DNA from: Auricularia sp. M13
Lineage: Eukaryota > Basidiomycota > Agaricomycetes > Auriculariales > Auriculariaceae
Direction of reading: 5' to 3'
DNA length: 64,000 bases
NCBI GenBank assembly: GCA_037042915.1
Contig: CM073194.1
Coordinates: 1,364,001-1,428,000 of the forward strand
Shown here one piece after another: positions 1 to 12,400 of this stretch; position 1 is the stretch's first letter; each line of letters starts with the position of its first letter. The notes under the pieces were generated by a model. The model was not told the DNA's origin and searched no databases. It saw only the letters and a list, made by a program, of their open reading frames with translations. A program made the position numbers and the translations under genes.

Positions 1-943
1 AACGTCGCGGCGAGCTGGACGAAGAACGTCTCCGGCGCCATCGTCAGCGCGAAGTTGTCGCCGTACTTGCCCTTAAGCGTCTTGAGGGCCGAGATTAGGT
101 TGACGACGACGGCCGTCTTCGGGTTTTCGAAGTCGGTGTCGCCGGTATCGAGGTGCATAGACTGGCCCCTGCGCGAAAAGTTAATAAATGGACTGTGCAT
201 GCCAGGCATTCACGCACTCGAAGTCAATGTCGATGCCAGTAAGGCCGTACTTGTCGATGATTCCACCGACGGTCTCGACGAACTTGTCGCGGGCAGCCTC
301 GGTTTCAAGGCGGACCTGTCCCTTCTCACCACCGATGGAGAGCTGGACGAGCTTGCCCTTGGACACCTTGTCCTTGACGGCGGCAATGAACTCCTCCTCG
401 GACTCAACGTTCGGGCACTCGGTCTGCCTGAAATCGAAATTCAATAGACTGTTCGAGCTGTTATGCTGAAGCTACTCACGGGCACATGTGGTACATGATG
501 TTGCCAGTCTCAGGCGAGTCGGGCTCGCCGAAAGACAGGTTGATCACGTCCCAGTCGTCAGACACATCCTTGAGCGGGATGTAGCCTGCACCGTTCGCGA
601 AGCTCGAGTGCAGGTAGCCGATGAGAGCGTGCTTCTTCAGGCCAGCGACGCCTCCTCCGCCGGAGGATCCGCCACCCGACGGCGGCGGCGGCGCGGGGGT
701 CTCCGCGGGCGGGGCGGGCTCCGAAGACGGCGGGGCCGGGGCAGGCTCGGACGACGGCGGGGCTGGCTCGGGCTCCGGAGTCGGAGTCGGGGCAGGGGGA
801 GCCGGCGCAGGCGTCGTGGTCGGTGGGGCGGGCGCCTGGCATTGGCGCTTCGCGACACCGGGGCGGGTCGCGTTGAACGGTGCGGCGGCCGAAAAGCCAG
901 CGAGCATGAGCACGCCGGCCGCAGACAGAACGGACGTCTTCAT
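1..943 (-). CDS. Secreted GH18 chitinase, 5' part (cut by window edge)
   Basis: Family 18 glycoside hydrolase, expected to cleave beta-1,4-GlcNAc links of chitin outside the cell. Exons 943-480, 427-218 and 168-1 (continuing beyond the window) join in phase through introns with GTGAGT and GTGCGT donors. The N-terminus is a signal peptide followed by a Lys-Arg-Gln site that could be cut by a Kex2-type protease. Next comes a Pro-rich, then Gly/Ser-rich linker (roughly residues 35-105) and the catalytic barrel, starting around HALIGYLHSS. Exon 2 ends in GIDIDFE, the DxxDxDxE-type catalytic motif of GH18, and exon 3 carries LTMAPETFFVQ, typical of the bacterial-like chitinase D branch. The start is the only ATG that gives a signal peptide. 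The C-terminal part of the barrel and any C-terminal domain are not visible. Confidence 0.9.
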
Positions 944-2372
944 CGCGCGAAGAAAAAAGAAATAAAAGGAAGAAAGTGAAGTAAAGGTCGCAAAGAGCGC
1001 GAAGAGAAAGAGAAGGGCGGTTTGGGAAGGCCATGTGGAATCGCAGCACGCGGTTTAAGTAGTCCGGTCACTGCCAGCGGTGATGCGATGAGCATCGCAA
1101 CGCCCGCCATCACCGTGCCTCCACAGCATGATGCATGCCGGCAAAGAACAGCTGGCGCTCTGCGCGACTACACCGGTTAGGAATTTGGTTCGAACGCGCA
1201 GCTGAGGAAAAGACAAATGGACTCTGCGAAGACGACCGCAACCACAACATAGATCCGATCCCAGAGAACCGTTGTGGAAATTTGCCAAATGACAGTCTCC
1301 TTATAGAATTTGATATCGCTGTTGTGAGAGTATCAGGAGAACTGTGGCGTGTGCTTAGTGTCCAGAAAATCGGTCGAGATGAAGTGGCTGGACGAGGAGG
1401 TACGCATTTGCCAGAACCTACCGAATGGCACGTACCACAGAGTAAATCTTTGCATCACGACGTGGACACTGGACGCCGAGGGCAGTGAGCAGGCCTCTGC
1501 ATCATCTAGCCGCTGCGGTGGCGATGGGTCAACACTGGGTCAACAGCGGTCCCCGTCATTCTCATGTTGCGGTATTTGTGTCTACCTTGCGCTCTGTTGG
1601 GATGCATTTGTAAGGCCGAGACCGGTTGATACGACAGGCAAGCAACAGGAGGCTTCAGGTAGACGGCTTGTCGTTGAGTTTAGTTTGAATGATCCCTGAA
1701 ATGCCCTGACGGCGGGCTGCAATGTTTCCGCCAGCATAGATTCTGGCCTGAGGGTTTGGAGGCGCATGGAACGCAAGGTGACGCCGCCGAGGGACCAGGC
1801 GTGTGTTTGTATGAAAAGACAAGAGTGCGTGCCTCAGCCGCTTTTTGCCGGCTGTCCTCTGACTCTTTCTCAGCGGTCTTGCCGCAAGTTGTGCCATATT
1901 CGAGGCCCACAGTAGACCACTTCGCCCAGGATCACACTGTTCTACTCCTTCCGAAACAAAATCAACTGGAATACCAGTCCGCGGGGCGAATTTCCGAACA
2001 TACGCCAATTCCGCTTTATATCCTTCGGGAATGGTTGAACCAAGGTCGAACAGACGAGCAGTTCATCAACTTCCGGCCGCATGTGCTGGTTTCCCGCCGC
2101 ACGCAATCCCCTTGGGACTGCCGTCGTACAGATGTCGCTCCGCAAACCCATTAAGGTTCTGCTTGTCCGAGCCATCAGGACCTCAGACTCCTTGAACAGT
2201 CCCCTTGTCCTCGTGTGCCGTACGTTTTGATTAGATTAGATTCATCCGCGTGGGAGAGATCACGAGCAACATGCCAATTCCGAACTAGCGCGCGCCTTGT
2301 TTCGATGTCAAGAACCAACGGCCCCGTCCGCTTCTTCCCCTGCCTTCATTTTTGGGCGCCGTAGTGCCCTGC
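944..2372. other. Intergenic, promoter side of chitinase and F-box gene
   Basis: The chitinase and the F-box gene diverge from this stretch. Open frames here are short and match no family I recognise. No tRNA, tandem repeat or transposon end was seen. Confidence 0.5.
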
Positions 2373-4068
2373 ATGGCTGCCATGCCAGCGTCCCAAAAAC
2401 GCGCCTCATTGCGTCTCGAGACGCTGACTGGAATGCCCAGGCGAATGTAAGTTCCATGAACCTGGGATCACTCCTGAAGCTCACGCGGTTGCTAGGTTGT
2501 CGGTGTTGAGGAGACCAGAACGCTCGATAGCCAGCGAGGCTCGCAATGCGCCTCAGGTGACGCTGGAATCGCTGCCCAATGAACTCTGGATCCAGATATT
2601 TGCGTACCTCGAATGGCCTGGCGAACTTGGTACTCTGGCGCTCGTTTCTCGCGCGCTTTACAACAAAGTTCTCCCGACGCTGTATCGTACGGTCGTCATT
2701 GCATGGACTGCTCCAGAACGGATGGCGCCTATGCTGCAGCTCCTGGGACGTGACGAGCAATTATGCTCATGTGTGCGCACGTTGGTGCTGGACGACGACC
2801 CGACGAGGTACGGCCGCGCTCTCCAAGGTCCCAAGGAGGTCCGGCAGAGCTTCGTCTCAGAACAGGCTCTGGATTCAACGAGGGCCAAGGTGGACGAAAA
2901 AGAGCTCGACCTTGCTCGCACGATGCTGTACCAGATTCTGCCCATGCTGTCGAACCTTCGCGACGTGTTGCTCTGTCGCCCGCACCCGCTCTTCTTTTCT
3001 GCAGGCGCGTGGACGAAGCAGCAGCCGCCACCTGAACGAAGCCGGATCTCCAGGATGCTCGGTGTCAACGTTGATGTCAACCTCAAGCGCTGGGCCCGCC
3101 GGAGGACATCGGGAAGCAGCAGCACGGAAGAGGACTTTGACGAGGTTTTCCATCGCAGTTCGGGAACCGATCTCTGGGCGGTGCTCTTCAAACGGCGCAA
3201 AACGTCTGCGGACAGCTACGGCGCGCGCGTGACGCGCCTGTGCTCGCCGCTCAACGTGCCCCGCATGCCGCAGCAGAAGTCTGCGATGGCGGGCCTGACG
3301 AGCCTGACGCTACACCACGTGCGTCTCGCGCCGGACGACGAGCAGAGCATCCGGCGCTGGAACAAGGCCCTGCGCTGCGCCTCGGCGTTGCGCACGCTCT
3401 GCCTCGTCGAGACGCAGAACGCGGCGCAGCTGGTGTCCGGCTGCCGTTTCGCCCATCTCGCGGACTTCGAGGCCGTCGGCCTGCCCGTGCGCTCGCACAC
3501 GCGCACGAAGCTGCTCTCCAAGTTCCTGCGCGCGCACGCATCCACCCTAAAGGTCGTCGCGCTGCAACTCAACCCCATCCGGCCGACGTCGCCGTTCTGG
3601 ACGGCCGAGTGGCTCGCGCACCCCGAGGAATTCGTGTGCCTTCACACGCTGCGCATCGAGGCTGTCCCGCGCACGCGCTCGCACGGGTGGTACACTCACA
3701 GCTTCACGTTTGCCTCGCGCGACGAGCAGGCCGCCAACGCGTCGGCATGGGCGCCGCTCGTCAACTTTGTACGCCGGTGCGAGAGCATCGCCGACCTCGC
3801 GCTCTCTGGCCTTAACGTGCACGACTCCCGCGCGCTCGCCCGCCATCTCCGGGCCCGCCGTCCGCAAATGCGCCGCATGCTGCTTTGTGACGAGCTCCTC
3901 GCTGGTTTCGCCGACGTCGTCCTACCCAACGGCACGATGACGATCCCGTGGAAGAAGGCGGTCTTCCGCTTCAGGTATGCGCTGCAGTATTGGATATTTT
4001 ATGACGTTCTTTTCGAGGGACTTGAACTCGCCAGTTCGGGATATAGGCCGTGTACGAGACGAGAGTGA
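2373..4068 (+). CDS. F-box protein, 548 aa
   Basis: Probable substrate receptor of an SCF ubiquitin ligase. Exons 2373-2446 and 2496-4068 are joined by a 49-bp intron (GTAAGT ... GCTAG), and codon 25 (AT|G) spans the junction. The long second frame has no in-frame ATG before the F-box, which is why the short first exon is needed. The F-box lies at about residues 50-92 (ESLPNELWIQIF ... LALVSRALYNKVLPTLYR), the usual start of basidiomycete F-box proteins whose remaining length is divergent leucine-rich sequence. That pattern fits here, but no clear repeat motif is visible. The last 30 residues after KKAVFRFR look atypical. A further small intron near 3972 (AG|GTATGC) may replace the C-terminus given here. 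The substrate is unknown. Confidence 0.8.
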
Positions 4069-5514
4069 CGCTTGGGCTTTCGTGTTGCTTTTCTTTTGGG
4101 ATGTACATAGGCGATTAATTGCGGAGTGTAATATATGATTGCACCTCGTCGTACTGTGACATTCAGCAAAGTGTTCAGTAAGGAATATACAGGGTGAGAC
4201 TCAAAAAGCCACTGCAGTCTGGCAAAGACGCGGCGCGGAAGTGGCAATCGCCAAGTCCGACTCTCTTCCTCTTGAACTCACGCACAGGCTCCCGCACTGC
4301 CGTCTTTCTTCTTTCTTGGCATGTCCTTGCCATCTCTTGACGCTGGCTAGCGGCGAACAATGGTGGTCTGAAGCTGCTTCCAAGTTAGTCAGAGGCTGCT
4401 TTTCGCGAGGCTCGATTACGCGCTGGTGTCTGAGAACGTTGAAGTTGGGCACACTGGCCGCCGACCTTGTGGACTGGCTTGGACACCGCATTTCAAGCGG
4501 CCATCAAGTCGCGCTTTCCAGGATGCTGGTGCTGGCGGGTGCCCAATGTCAATGAAGCGGTCGAACCGGTTGGCGCATCGTGTGCGACCTCTCGGCGCTC
4601 AGTTCGTGACTTTTCTGGGCTTTGAAAAACTATGTGCTATATGAGGCCTTGCTCCATGTGTGCTAGGCCTCTGCAGCTAAGCTGGTTCTAAAACGCACGT
4701 CTTTCATTCAGACGTACAGCATGTCTGGCATTGCGTCGCTGGGGCAGCATGCAGATGGTTGCGCGCTGGGCAACAATTTTCGCCGAACGTTGCGCGCGTT
4801 ATCGGCGGTGTATATTCATTTGATTGCAGCATGTCTGGTGTGGGTGCTGCTGTTCATGAGCGGCTACCTGGCATGCAAGCTGAAGCAACACCGGACGGTG
4901 TGCAAAGGTTTGCAGTGTACTGCTCAGTATAAGTATACGCGCCCAACACTACCACATTTTCACCTCGCGACTCGCTGGAGCGGTGCGCATTACAGAGCTG
5001 CTCGCAGCGTAATATCTCCGTCGCCCTCGGACACGTCCATCTGGTGTTGTGCAAGGCCTATCCCAACGTCCCACTCTTCGTCGGCCCCCGTCGAACCAGC
5101 TCGCTTGCGCAATGGCGAGTGTGGAGCAGTGCGTCGTCGCCATTTTTCCACAACTGTTTGAACGCGGGTTACTCAGGAGGGCGCGCGAGGAGTCCACACT
5201 GCGCAGATGACAACTGCATGGACCCAATCGACGGCCACCGCGTGCTGGCCGCCCACCTCGCCGGGGTCGCGCAGCGGCGCGATTTGTCGCTGGCCGATTG
5301 GCAGAACAGCTCAGGCTTGCGAGCCCAGCGCCTTAAGCACTGCGAAGTCCATGGAATTAAGAAGCTATTTATATTTCGTGAAAAGCGTCGAACACTCGTG
5401 CCCAAGTCCGGTCGTGAGAAGCGTACATCTGAAAACACAAACAGCACTCGATAGCAGGGTATCGCGACTGTAGAACCAAGAACCCGACGCCGTTTCTTTC
5501 TAGCGGTCTTGAGT
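4069..5514. other. Convergent intergenic region
   Basis: Lies between the 3' ends of the F-box gene (plus) and the M50B gene (minus). Several frames of 80-146 codons occur but none has family motifs or a convincing splice model. I see no gene here. Confidence 0.5.
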
Positions 5515-7142
5515 TTAGGTGGGAGCAGGCAAGAACTTCTCGGCGTCTGCTTTCTGCTTCTCCGTGGAGTCCTATTTATCGGCGTGTCAGTGCGAGTGTG
5601 TGTTACGAGGAATGACTGACTGACTTTGAAGGCGAGCAGGCCCACGATGACGCCCAGGGCGAAGAAGACGAAGGCGACGATGAGCCATATCACACCCCAC
5701 ACTGCGAGTAACGGTGTTAGCAATCGCGAAAGCGCGAAGCTGTGCGAGGAGCTGACCTTGCGAGGGGAAGCAGCCTGCAGTACGATATGAAGAAGAGCGC
5801 AAGCGAGCAGATGAGCGGGAGAAGGGCTGGAGGAAGTATCGACGCACCGCAGATATGAGAGAATTGCGCAGCGTCGCTGCTGTTGACCTTGCGCGCGATC
5901 GTATCGTCCACAATGTCCCATAAGACTGTGGCGTAGCGCGCGTCAAATCCAACGCTCAAAAGACAGCGTCGACAGTTACTCACCGTACATGCATGACATG
6001 ACGCCTGCACGGTGTCAGCACTTAGCACCCGGCTACTCATCCCGCAGCGGCGCACCGATAAAGAGAATCTATGGTGCGCGGTACGTCAGGCATGACCACA
6101 CGGGCGAAGAATAGGAGGATAGACGCACAAAGAAGCGCAGCGCTATGCTGTCCGCGACGAACCAGAACAAAACTATCAAGCCCGCCATCCCCAGAATGAG
6201 GATCCACGTGCTGTAGCGCGCGGCGCCCGTCAGTCAGAACAGGACTGCACACGCGCGGAAGCACGGTGTCACTCACAGCGCATTGCTACAGTAGAGCGAT
6301 TAGAGATCAGCACCTCTGGAAGACTAGCGTAGCAAAGCCAAACGCACCGGCGTGCCCACCATAGCGTGAGCAGGAAGAACGCGGAGAGCACAAGGCAAGC
6401 GACTTTGCTGGCGTTGGTGTCGAAGCCGCACGCGATGAGGCATGCGCCGATGAACGACGACCCGAGGTACCCTGCAGGCTGGCATGCCACAATATTGTAA
6501 TCAGCGCCTTGCTGCTTGCTGCGGTCGACTGGTGTGGTCGTACCAAGGTAATCCACGGGATGCCGCCCGACATTCGCGTGGCGCCGCCTTCGTCAGCTGA
6601 AAACCCAGCTCGGTTCAATCTGCATGGGACCACGCGAAGGTATCGAGCATACGGTCAAGTTCCATCGAATATATTCGTGCGCAGGTCAATCTATCATCGT
6701 GCGAGGCTGAGTTCTGGTGAGCAGCTCGATTGAAATCGAGCTCACAAGCCGGCGATGGCATGGCTCATTTCGTGGAAGCCAACAGTCAAGAGCCTGCGGT
6801 CCCGTTAGAGTACTCCAAAGTCTTATGAATCGGTTTACTTGAAGGGGTATACTATTGCAAATGTCATTGGGATGCGTCAGGGGGAATTGTGAACATTTAA
6901 CTCACTTATCCAGCTCAATACAGGTAGATGCCTAGAAGAGACTCAGACACGATCATCGCGCCAAAATCAATGCATGGGACACACCAGAGGATGGCAATGA
7001 CCAGAATATACACTCCAGCGACAATGAGAGTAGTGCGCTGGGTATCGTTGGGTGTAATGCGCTCGCCAAAGCTTTGGCGCGTAACGCGGGCCACAATCTC
7101 GTGCGCGTCGAGCGCAGACTCGAACTCGTAAAGCGCTGGCAT
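5515..7142 (-). CDS. Peptidase M50B-like membrane protein, 273 aa, 15 exons
   Basis: Fungal member of the M50B-like (site-2-protease-like) membrane family. Exons: 7142-6985, 6931-6906, 6851-6839, 6793-6746, 6690-6653, 6596-6544, 6478-6348, 6285-6277, 6210-6129, 6068-6056, 6004-5984, 5925-5848, 5774-5757, 5701-5625, 5571-5515. All phases close and yield the family signature: WHLPVLSWIIYPFK, then LLTVGFHEMSHAIAG with the zinc-binding HExxH at residues 73-77, DPDEGGATRM, GGIPWITLPAGYLGSS and VLWDIVDDTIARKVNSSD. Five to six hydrophobic segments follow. It probably sits in an internal membrane, with substrate unknown. Many exons are tiny (9, 13, 13, 18, 21 and 26 nt). The 9-nt exon is the least certain, since its only support is reading phase and the resulting RNALTW join. 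Confidence 0.88.
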
Positions 7143-7678
7143 GGTGGTACAAAGCCAAGTGGCAGAACCGGCCGGCTGAGCTCAGGTTCACTGCTTCAGT
7201 GAATGGGCACAGGAGAAGCGCGCGACCGGGACTGGACCGAACGATCGTGCCGGCTGTGCAAACCGACCTTGGCAGGCTTCGGCTTGGCTCGGGGGCAATA
7301 ACAAGGCGTCTCCACCGCGGACACGTGGTAAGAAACTCAGAGAGTCAAAGACAGACGTGAGAGTACAGATGGGAGAAGAGAAATTTGTCAAAATAAAGAA
7401 TATCCCGCCGACAAGGTCACCGTCGTCGCGTACTGTCGTGGTCAGCGCAGTCGAACACCGCGCGCAGCCTCCCATGCAAACTTAACTTCACGCCGACCAA
7501 CAAGAACCACGCTCAGAACGCTCAGAATGGCAATCAGCATGTGTATGACCAGTTAGAGGTACTGAGGGAAGTAGACATGTCAAATTCGTCAATCACTGTG
7601 CACTGGCAGGCACTCAGGATTCAACACAACATATTGTAGGGCGCAATTTACAATGCAGCGGCTCATATTCAACAAAGT
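7143..7678. other. Intergenic, 5' side of M50B gene
   Basis: Contains the promoter of the M50B gene and the 3' flank of the Ser-rich membrane protein gene. No coding signal or repeat seen. Confidence 0.5.
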
Positions 7679-8998
7679 TCAACGATAGTAAATGTGGTCG
7701 GGCTGCGGCTTGGCCACATACGGGCCGTACCTGTAGTCGGGATGCGTCGGCGGCATCGGGAACCGGCCATAGTCAGTCATCTCTGACGTCAGGCTCTCCG
7801 TCGACACAGGCGGCGCCTGGTCTGGCCAGCGGTTGTACGTCGGCACAGTGCGGGAATGCATGACTGAGGGAGCTGCAAGCTGGGTGAGAGCCTTCCCGCA
7901 GGCGAGAGCGATGCAAGACTCACAATAGTTCGAGCTCGCGACAGGAGAGACGGGTCCGCCCGGCGAAAGTGGATGGATAACAGAACCGTACATCGAAGTG
8001 CGCGCACTGGGACTGTGGTCCTGCCTGAGCATCTCGTCCTTCTCGGAGTGGACCGCAACACCCTTCTCAGAGTCAGCGTCCGTCTGGTCGCCCATCGGCG
8101 TCCACGGGTTTACGAACGCGCCGGTCTCGCGCGCATTGCGGTGCTGGCGGAAGCGACGGTACGCGCCGTTCAGCTTGTCCTTAAAGCACGTGACGACCGC
8201 GGCCAGCGTCAGGAACGTGAAAATGCCGATGCAGATGTTGCGCCCGATCGGCCCGCTCGAGTCCTCCACGGGCTCGGGCTCGTCGTCCAGCGCACCGACC
8301 CCGGCAGCGGGGGCCTTGGGCGGAGCGTCGGGAGTGGAGGAGACGTGCGCAATCTCCTTGAACGGCTGGCCGGACGTGTGCGTGGCAGGCTGAGGGAAGG
8401 AGATGGCGTTGCCGTTGGCGTCGTCCTTGGGCGTGCTGGCTGTGGCTACGAGGCCGAGCGCAGGATTGCCCGTGTACGGCAGCGTCTCCGACGCCATGGC
8501 AGTCGGCGGCGGCGGGGCGACGATATTGGTGAACGGCACGGCGCCGACGGAGTTGGAGGTCGAAGACTTGGAGGAGGTCGACGACGCGGAGGTGTCCGAC
8601 GAGTCGGGTTCTGAGCCAGACGCCAGGTGCTGCGCGTGCGACCCCTCGCTGGCAGAAGCAGACGCAGACGTCGACTCCGCCGCGGAAATCGAGGACGACA
8701 CTGTCGCGAGCAGCTCGACTGAGTGCGACGGCACCTGCGACTGCACGACGCGCATCGACGCCATAGGGGATGCGGCGACAGGAGACGACTTTGTCTCCTC
8801 CTTTTGCATGTTCGCGAGTTTATCGAGCAAGTTGTCGTCCATAGCAGCGCTGGGAGAGGCATGCGCGTCCTTGTCCGTAGGTGTGGCGGTAGGAATTGAG
8901 GCGAGCGAGTCGGAGGATGACGACCTTGAGGCGAGGATAGCGGCCGCGTTGGCGGCGCTGAGAGTGAGGGATAAAGACAAAACGAGAGTGAGCTGCAT
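7679..8998 (-). CDS. Ser/Thr-rich single-pass membrane protein
   Basis: Family not recognised. Starting at ATG 8998 gives a cleavable-looking signal peptide (MQLTLVLSLSLTLSAANAAA) of a 440-residue reading. The frame stays open further upstream, but only this start makes a secretory protein. Residues 20-250 are Ser/Thr/Ala/Pro-rich low-complexity sequence, probably O-glycosylated. A single transmembrane helix (NICIGIFTFLTLAAVVTCF) follows near residue 265, then a basic stop-transfer stretch and a Pro/Tyr/Ser-rich cytoplasmic tail. This layout resembles fungal wall-stress sensors and Mid2/Wsc-like proteins, but no WSC cysteine domain is present. An in-frame 51-bp intron with good signals (7923-7873) probably shortens the tail by 17 residues. 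Function is inferred only from topology. Confidence 0.7.
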   Translation of the reverse strand: MQLTLVLSLSLTLSAANAAAILASRSSSSDSLASIPTATPTDKDAHASPSAAMDDNLLDKLANMQKEETKSSPVAASPMASMRVVQSQVPSHSVELLATVSSSISAAESTSASASASEGSHAQHLASGSEPDSSDTSASSTSSKSSTSNSVGAVPFTNIVAPPPPTAMASETLPYTGNPALGLVATASTPKDDANGNAISFPQPATHTSGQPFKEIAHVSSTPDAPPKAPAAGVGALDDEPEPVEDSSGPIGRNICIGIFTFLTLAAVVTCFKDKLNGAYRRFRQHRNARETGAFVNPWTPMGDQTDADSEKGVAVHSEKDEMLRQDHSPSARTSMYGSVIHPLSPGGPVSPVASSNYCESCIALACGKALTQLAAPSVMHSRTVPTYNRWPDQAPPVSTESLTSEMTDYGRFPMPPTHPDYRYGPYVAKPQPDHIYYR

Positions 8999-9488
8999 GA
9001 TGTTCGGTGTCCTCACGCGGGGCGCGGTCTTGAGGTTGAGTCGAGGGCGGGAGAGACGAGCTGAAGGAGTGAGGGAGGAGAGGAGTCGTGGGGTACCCAA
9101 AAGTCCGACACGAGCGCGACTTTTGAACGCAAAAGAGCTTACCCCTGTCTTTAGCCCGAGCCCGAGCCGGGTCATGGGCGCCGCATACGGATGCCTTCGC
9201 GGGAGCATAAAACGACGACGAGCATTTTCATAGCGATCAAAGCGACATATGCAGTTGCAATCTACAGAAATCATCGACTAGGGCGTTCTGCAAGGGCCTA
9301 AGCGAGGGGGAGGAGAAATGGATGAGACGACGGAGAAGCAAGCAAAATAATGGACGGATGAAGGAGCGCACATGTTTGTTGTGTTGTTGTTTGAATCAAG
9401 CCGATTGAAAAGAGAAATAAAAGTTCATGCAGGAACCGGGACGACCCACCAACACCAATACCTTTTGGAACTCGGGCCTCCTCGTGAA

Positions 9489-12400
9489 TTACTCCGTTTC
9501 CGACCCACCCTCAGCATTCAGGTGCTCAAAGTCCTCTTCGTCGGCCCGCGGGCCACGCGGCAATTCGTACTGGTATCCAACAAAGCTCATTACGCTGCGC
9601 CACGAGTCAATACCGGACTTGCGTCGCGCACAGATAGAAGGTACGCACTAAATAGTTCCGTCACCACAGCCAACGACAACCTCTTCGTGGCTAAGCTGCA
9701 TGGACATCGGGTTCTTCTCGGGCGTCTCCAGGCCTTTAAAGTCCTTGGGAAGCGACCCCTTCAAGCCGGGAATCGCAGTGCCAGGCGGCACCTCCTCTGC
9801 GAGTGCAGCCCACACGCCCTTGACGGTCGTGATGCTCGCTTCGGGCACCGGGCTGGACGCCTTGCTGCTCGGGGCGCTCCCGTGGCTGTCTTCATCGTCG
9901 TCGTCGTCGTCGTCGTCCGCTGCAGCCGCCATATGCGCGCGCGCGCGGTGCCGTTCGCTATTGTGCGTGGACAGGAAAATCTACCAAGCTGCTCAGGGAC
10001 GCAGGAAAGGAGTGAAAAGAACGACAGACCCTCCGGTCGGCACCCAACCGCGAGCTGAACCGCGTAGCCGTGACCACACGTCTCTTGCCGGGGTCGACCG
10101 CTCCCACGGCGACCTCCGGGCTCTCGACGACAGCAACAATGCGCGGCGGCTTGACAACAAGCTTCTCCACAGTCGGCGTGCGCGGACTCGGGGCAGGACC
10201 AGTCGAGCCACGCAGCCCTGGCGTGATAGGCGACGGCAGCGCAGCGGCGTTCGGCGACCCGCGGCGCAGCGGCGTGTTCGGACCCGAGCCAGGCCCGATT
10301 GAACCGGCGCGCGAAAGACTGGAAAGTGCGCGCGTGCGCCCGCCCGTTGAGACGCGAAGCGTCGACGACGCCGGCGACGCGATAGACGACGTCGGCGAGC
10401 TGACCTGCGTGTCCGCGCGCCCGAGTGTCGGCCTCCGCGCCGGCGGCTCGCTCTTCACGTCGTCCTCGTCCCATTCCAGGTGCAAGATCACGTTCTTTGT
10501 CGCGCACTAATGGAAAATTTGATATCAGTAAACTACGCTGAACGCCAGGAAATAAATCATGGTATACCGTCATCCTGGAGCCTTTAGCCGCGAACCACTG
10601 CAGCATATTGTTCGCACCGACACCGACATGCGCCGCCAGGCGCACACCACGGGCGAGATCCGACTCGGCGCACATCTCGCTCAGCTTGAACTGGGAGATC
10701 ATCTCCCTCCGCACTGCGAAGAAAGCAAAACGTGAGCACCAAGTTCATGCAGACGCTCAACAAGAAAGCAGTAACGCACCGATAGAGAACACGCGCACGA
10801 TGCCGTCGATGGTAATACTCGCAACACGCTCGTCGCCCACGATCTGCACGCCGACATTCAAGTTGGTCTGCTGGCCAAAACGCACGATCTTCGTGCCCGC
10901 GCGCCAGTCCCAGCACACGAGCGCCTTGTCCGCGCCCGCGGAGACGCAGTACTTGGACGAGAGCGCGACGGCGCGGATGCCGTACAAGTGTCCCTGGAGC
11001 TGCTGCAACGGAGTGTAGGTCACAGAAGAGAAGACGTGCACGCGGCTGGAAATAGCGTCAGGATCGGCAAGGATGCAAGCGTTGCAGGATGGACTCTTGC
11101 TCACCCGACATCGTGAAACCCAACAACGAAGACCTCTTCCTCGGTCAAAAAGTCGAGGCAGCTCACGGGCTTCTTGACCTGCAAGCACTTGCGTTCCTCG
11201 CCCGTCTCGACATCCCACACGCGGATAGTCTCGTCGTATGAGCCGCTGATCAGCCGCTTGCCTGTAGAATACCATTGGGTTCAATTAAGACGCGATGGCA
11301 GCTGAACCAAGATCGCAACGTACCACGCAGCATCATGGCGGTCACGAAGCCTGTATGGCCCTGCAAGAAGCGTATGCCCTGCGCCACGCCGTGCCTGAAG
11401 TTCTCTTCGCGGAAATGGAGGCTCTTGTAAAGCGGTTCCCATCCATCCTCACTGCGCGCGAGTTGTCAGCAGATGGCTTCACAGTTCGCGGCGAGAATAA
11501 CGGACGTCTTCGGCGCCCTGAGTGGCACAGGGTCGCTCGAGGTGAGCCGCAAGCAGTATAGCCTCCACAGCGCCGGGTGGTGCGTGAGCATCTTGTGCTT
11601 GGAGCTGACGAGCCGCGGGCCCGTGAGCAGCTGCACCGGGTTGAGGTACGCAAGGATGCGCAGCGCGAGCGGCACGGGCAGAGTGCCCAGCACGTCGAAT
11701 GTCGAGCGGGCGTATTTTTTGAGAAGCAGGATCTGTTGCGGGATGTCGCCGGGGAGAAGTGCTGGAAGCGAGTCAGAAACCAAATGGACGGGATCGCAAT
11801 GGGGGCGGGGGATGGGTGTATTAGCGTGGGCTCGCAAAGGTTCGCGATGATGCGGGAAACAAAATGTAGCGACGATAATGTTGCGAATGCCAGCGCAAGT
11901 AGAAGATACCCGCGACATTACTCGCAACACGGCGCTCTTCGGCGTGACAAATACACAAATCGAACGACCTGCGCCGAGAAACTCGTGCGAGGCCGTTGCG
12001 AACAGCTGCGAGCCGTTGCGGCCCGCGGACAAAACCGCAACAGGTCGCAATGAACCGTTGCGACCCATTGCGACCTGTGCTACGGATTTTTTCGCGACCT
12101 CGCGTAGCCAGCAATGGGATAATCCGCATATGAAAGCAAGGAAAACTCACAGTCAAGGATGATGGTGAGCAGGCGCATGCGGTCGGGCTGCTTGAGACTG
12201 CGCACGGCCTTGCGCACTTCGCTCTCGTTGAAGATGCCGCGGCCGTCGCCACGTAGCGCGAGCGCGAGATCTATGTCCTGATATAGTGCTTCGTCCGCGA
12301 CATTACCTGGAGAACGTCAGCCATATTGTAGAGCAAGACAACGTGGGGCGTCGCAGTGGCATCGCAATAGTTCGCAACGCTGCTCGCAATAGAAGGTTGC

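Noticed and set aside
9761-10714. 317-codon minus-strand frame
   Set aside because: Frame-shifted shadow of the F-box/WD gene. The spliced frame explains the same bases with family-like sequence.
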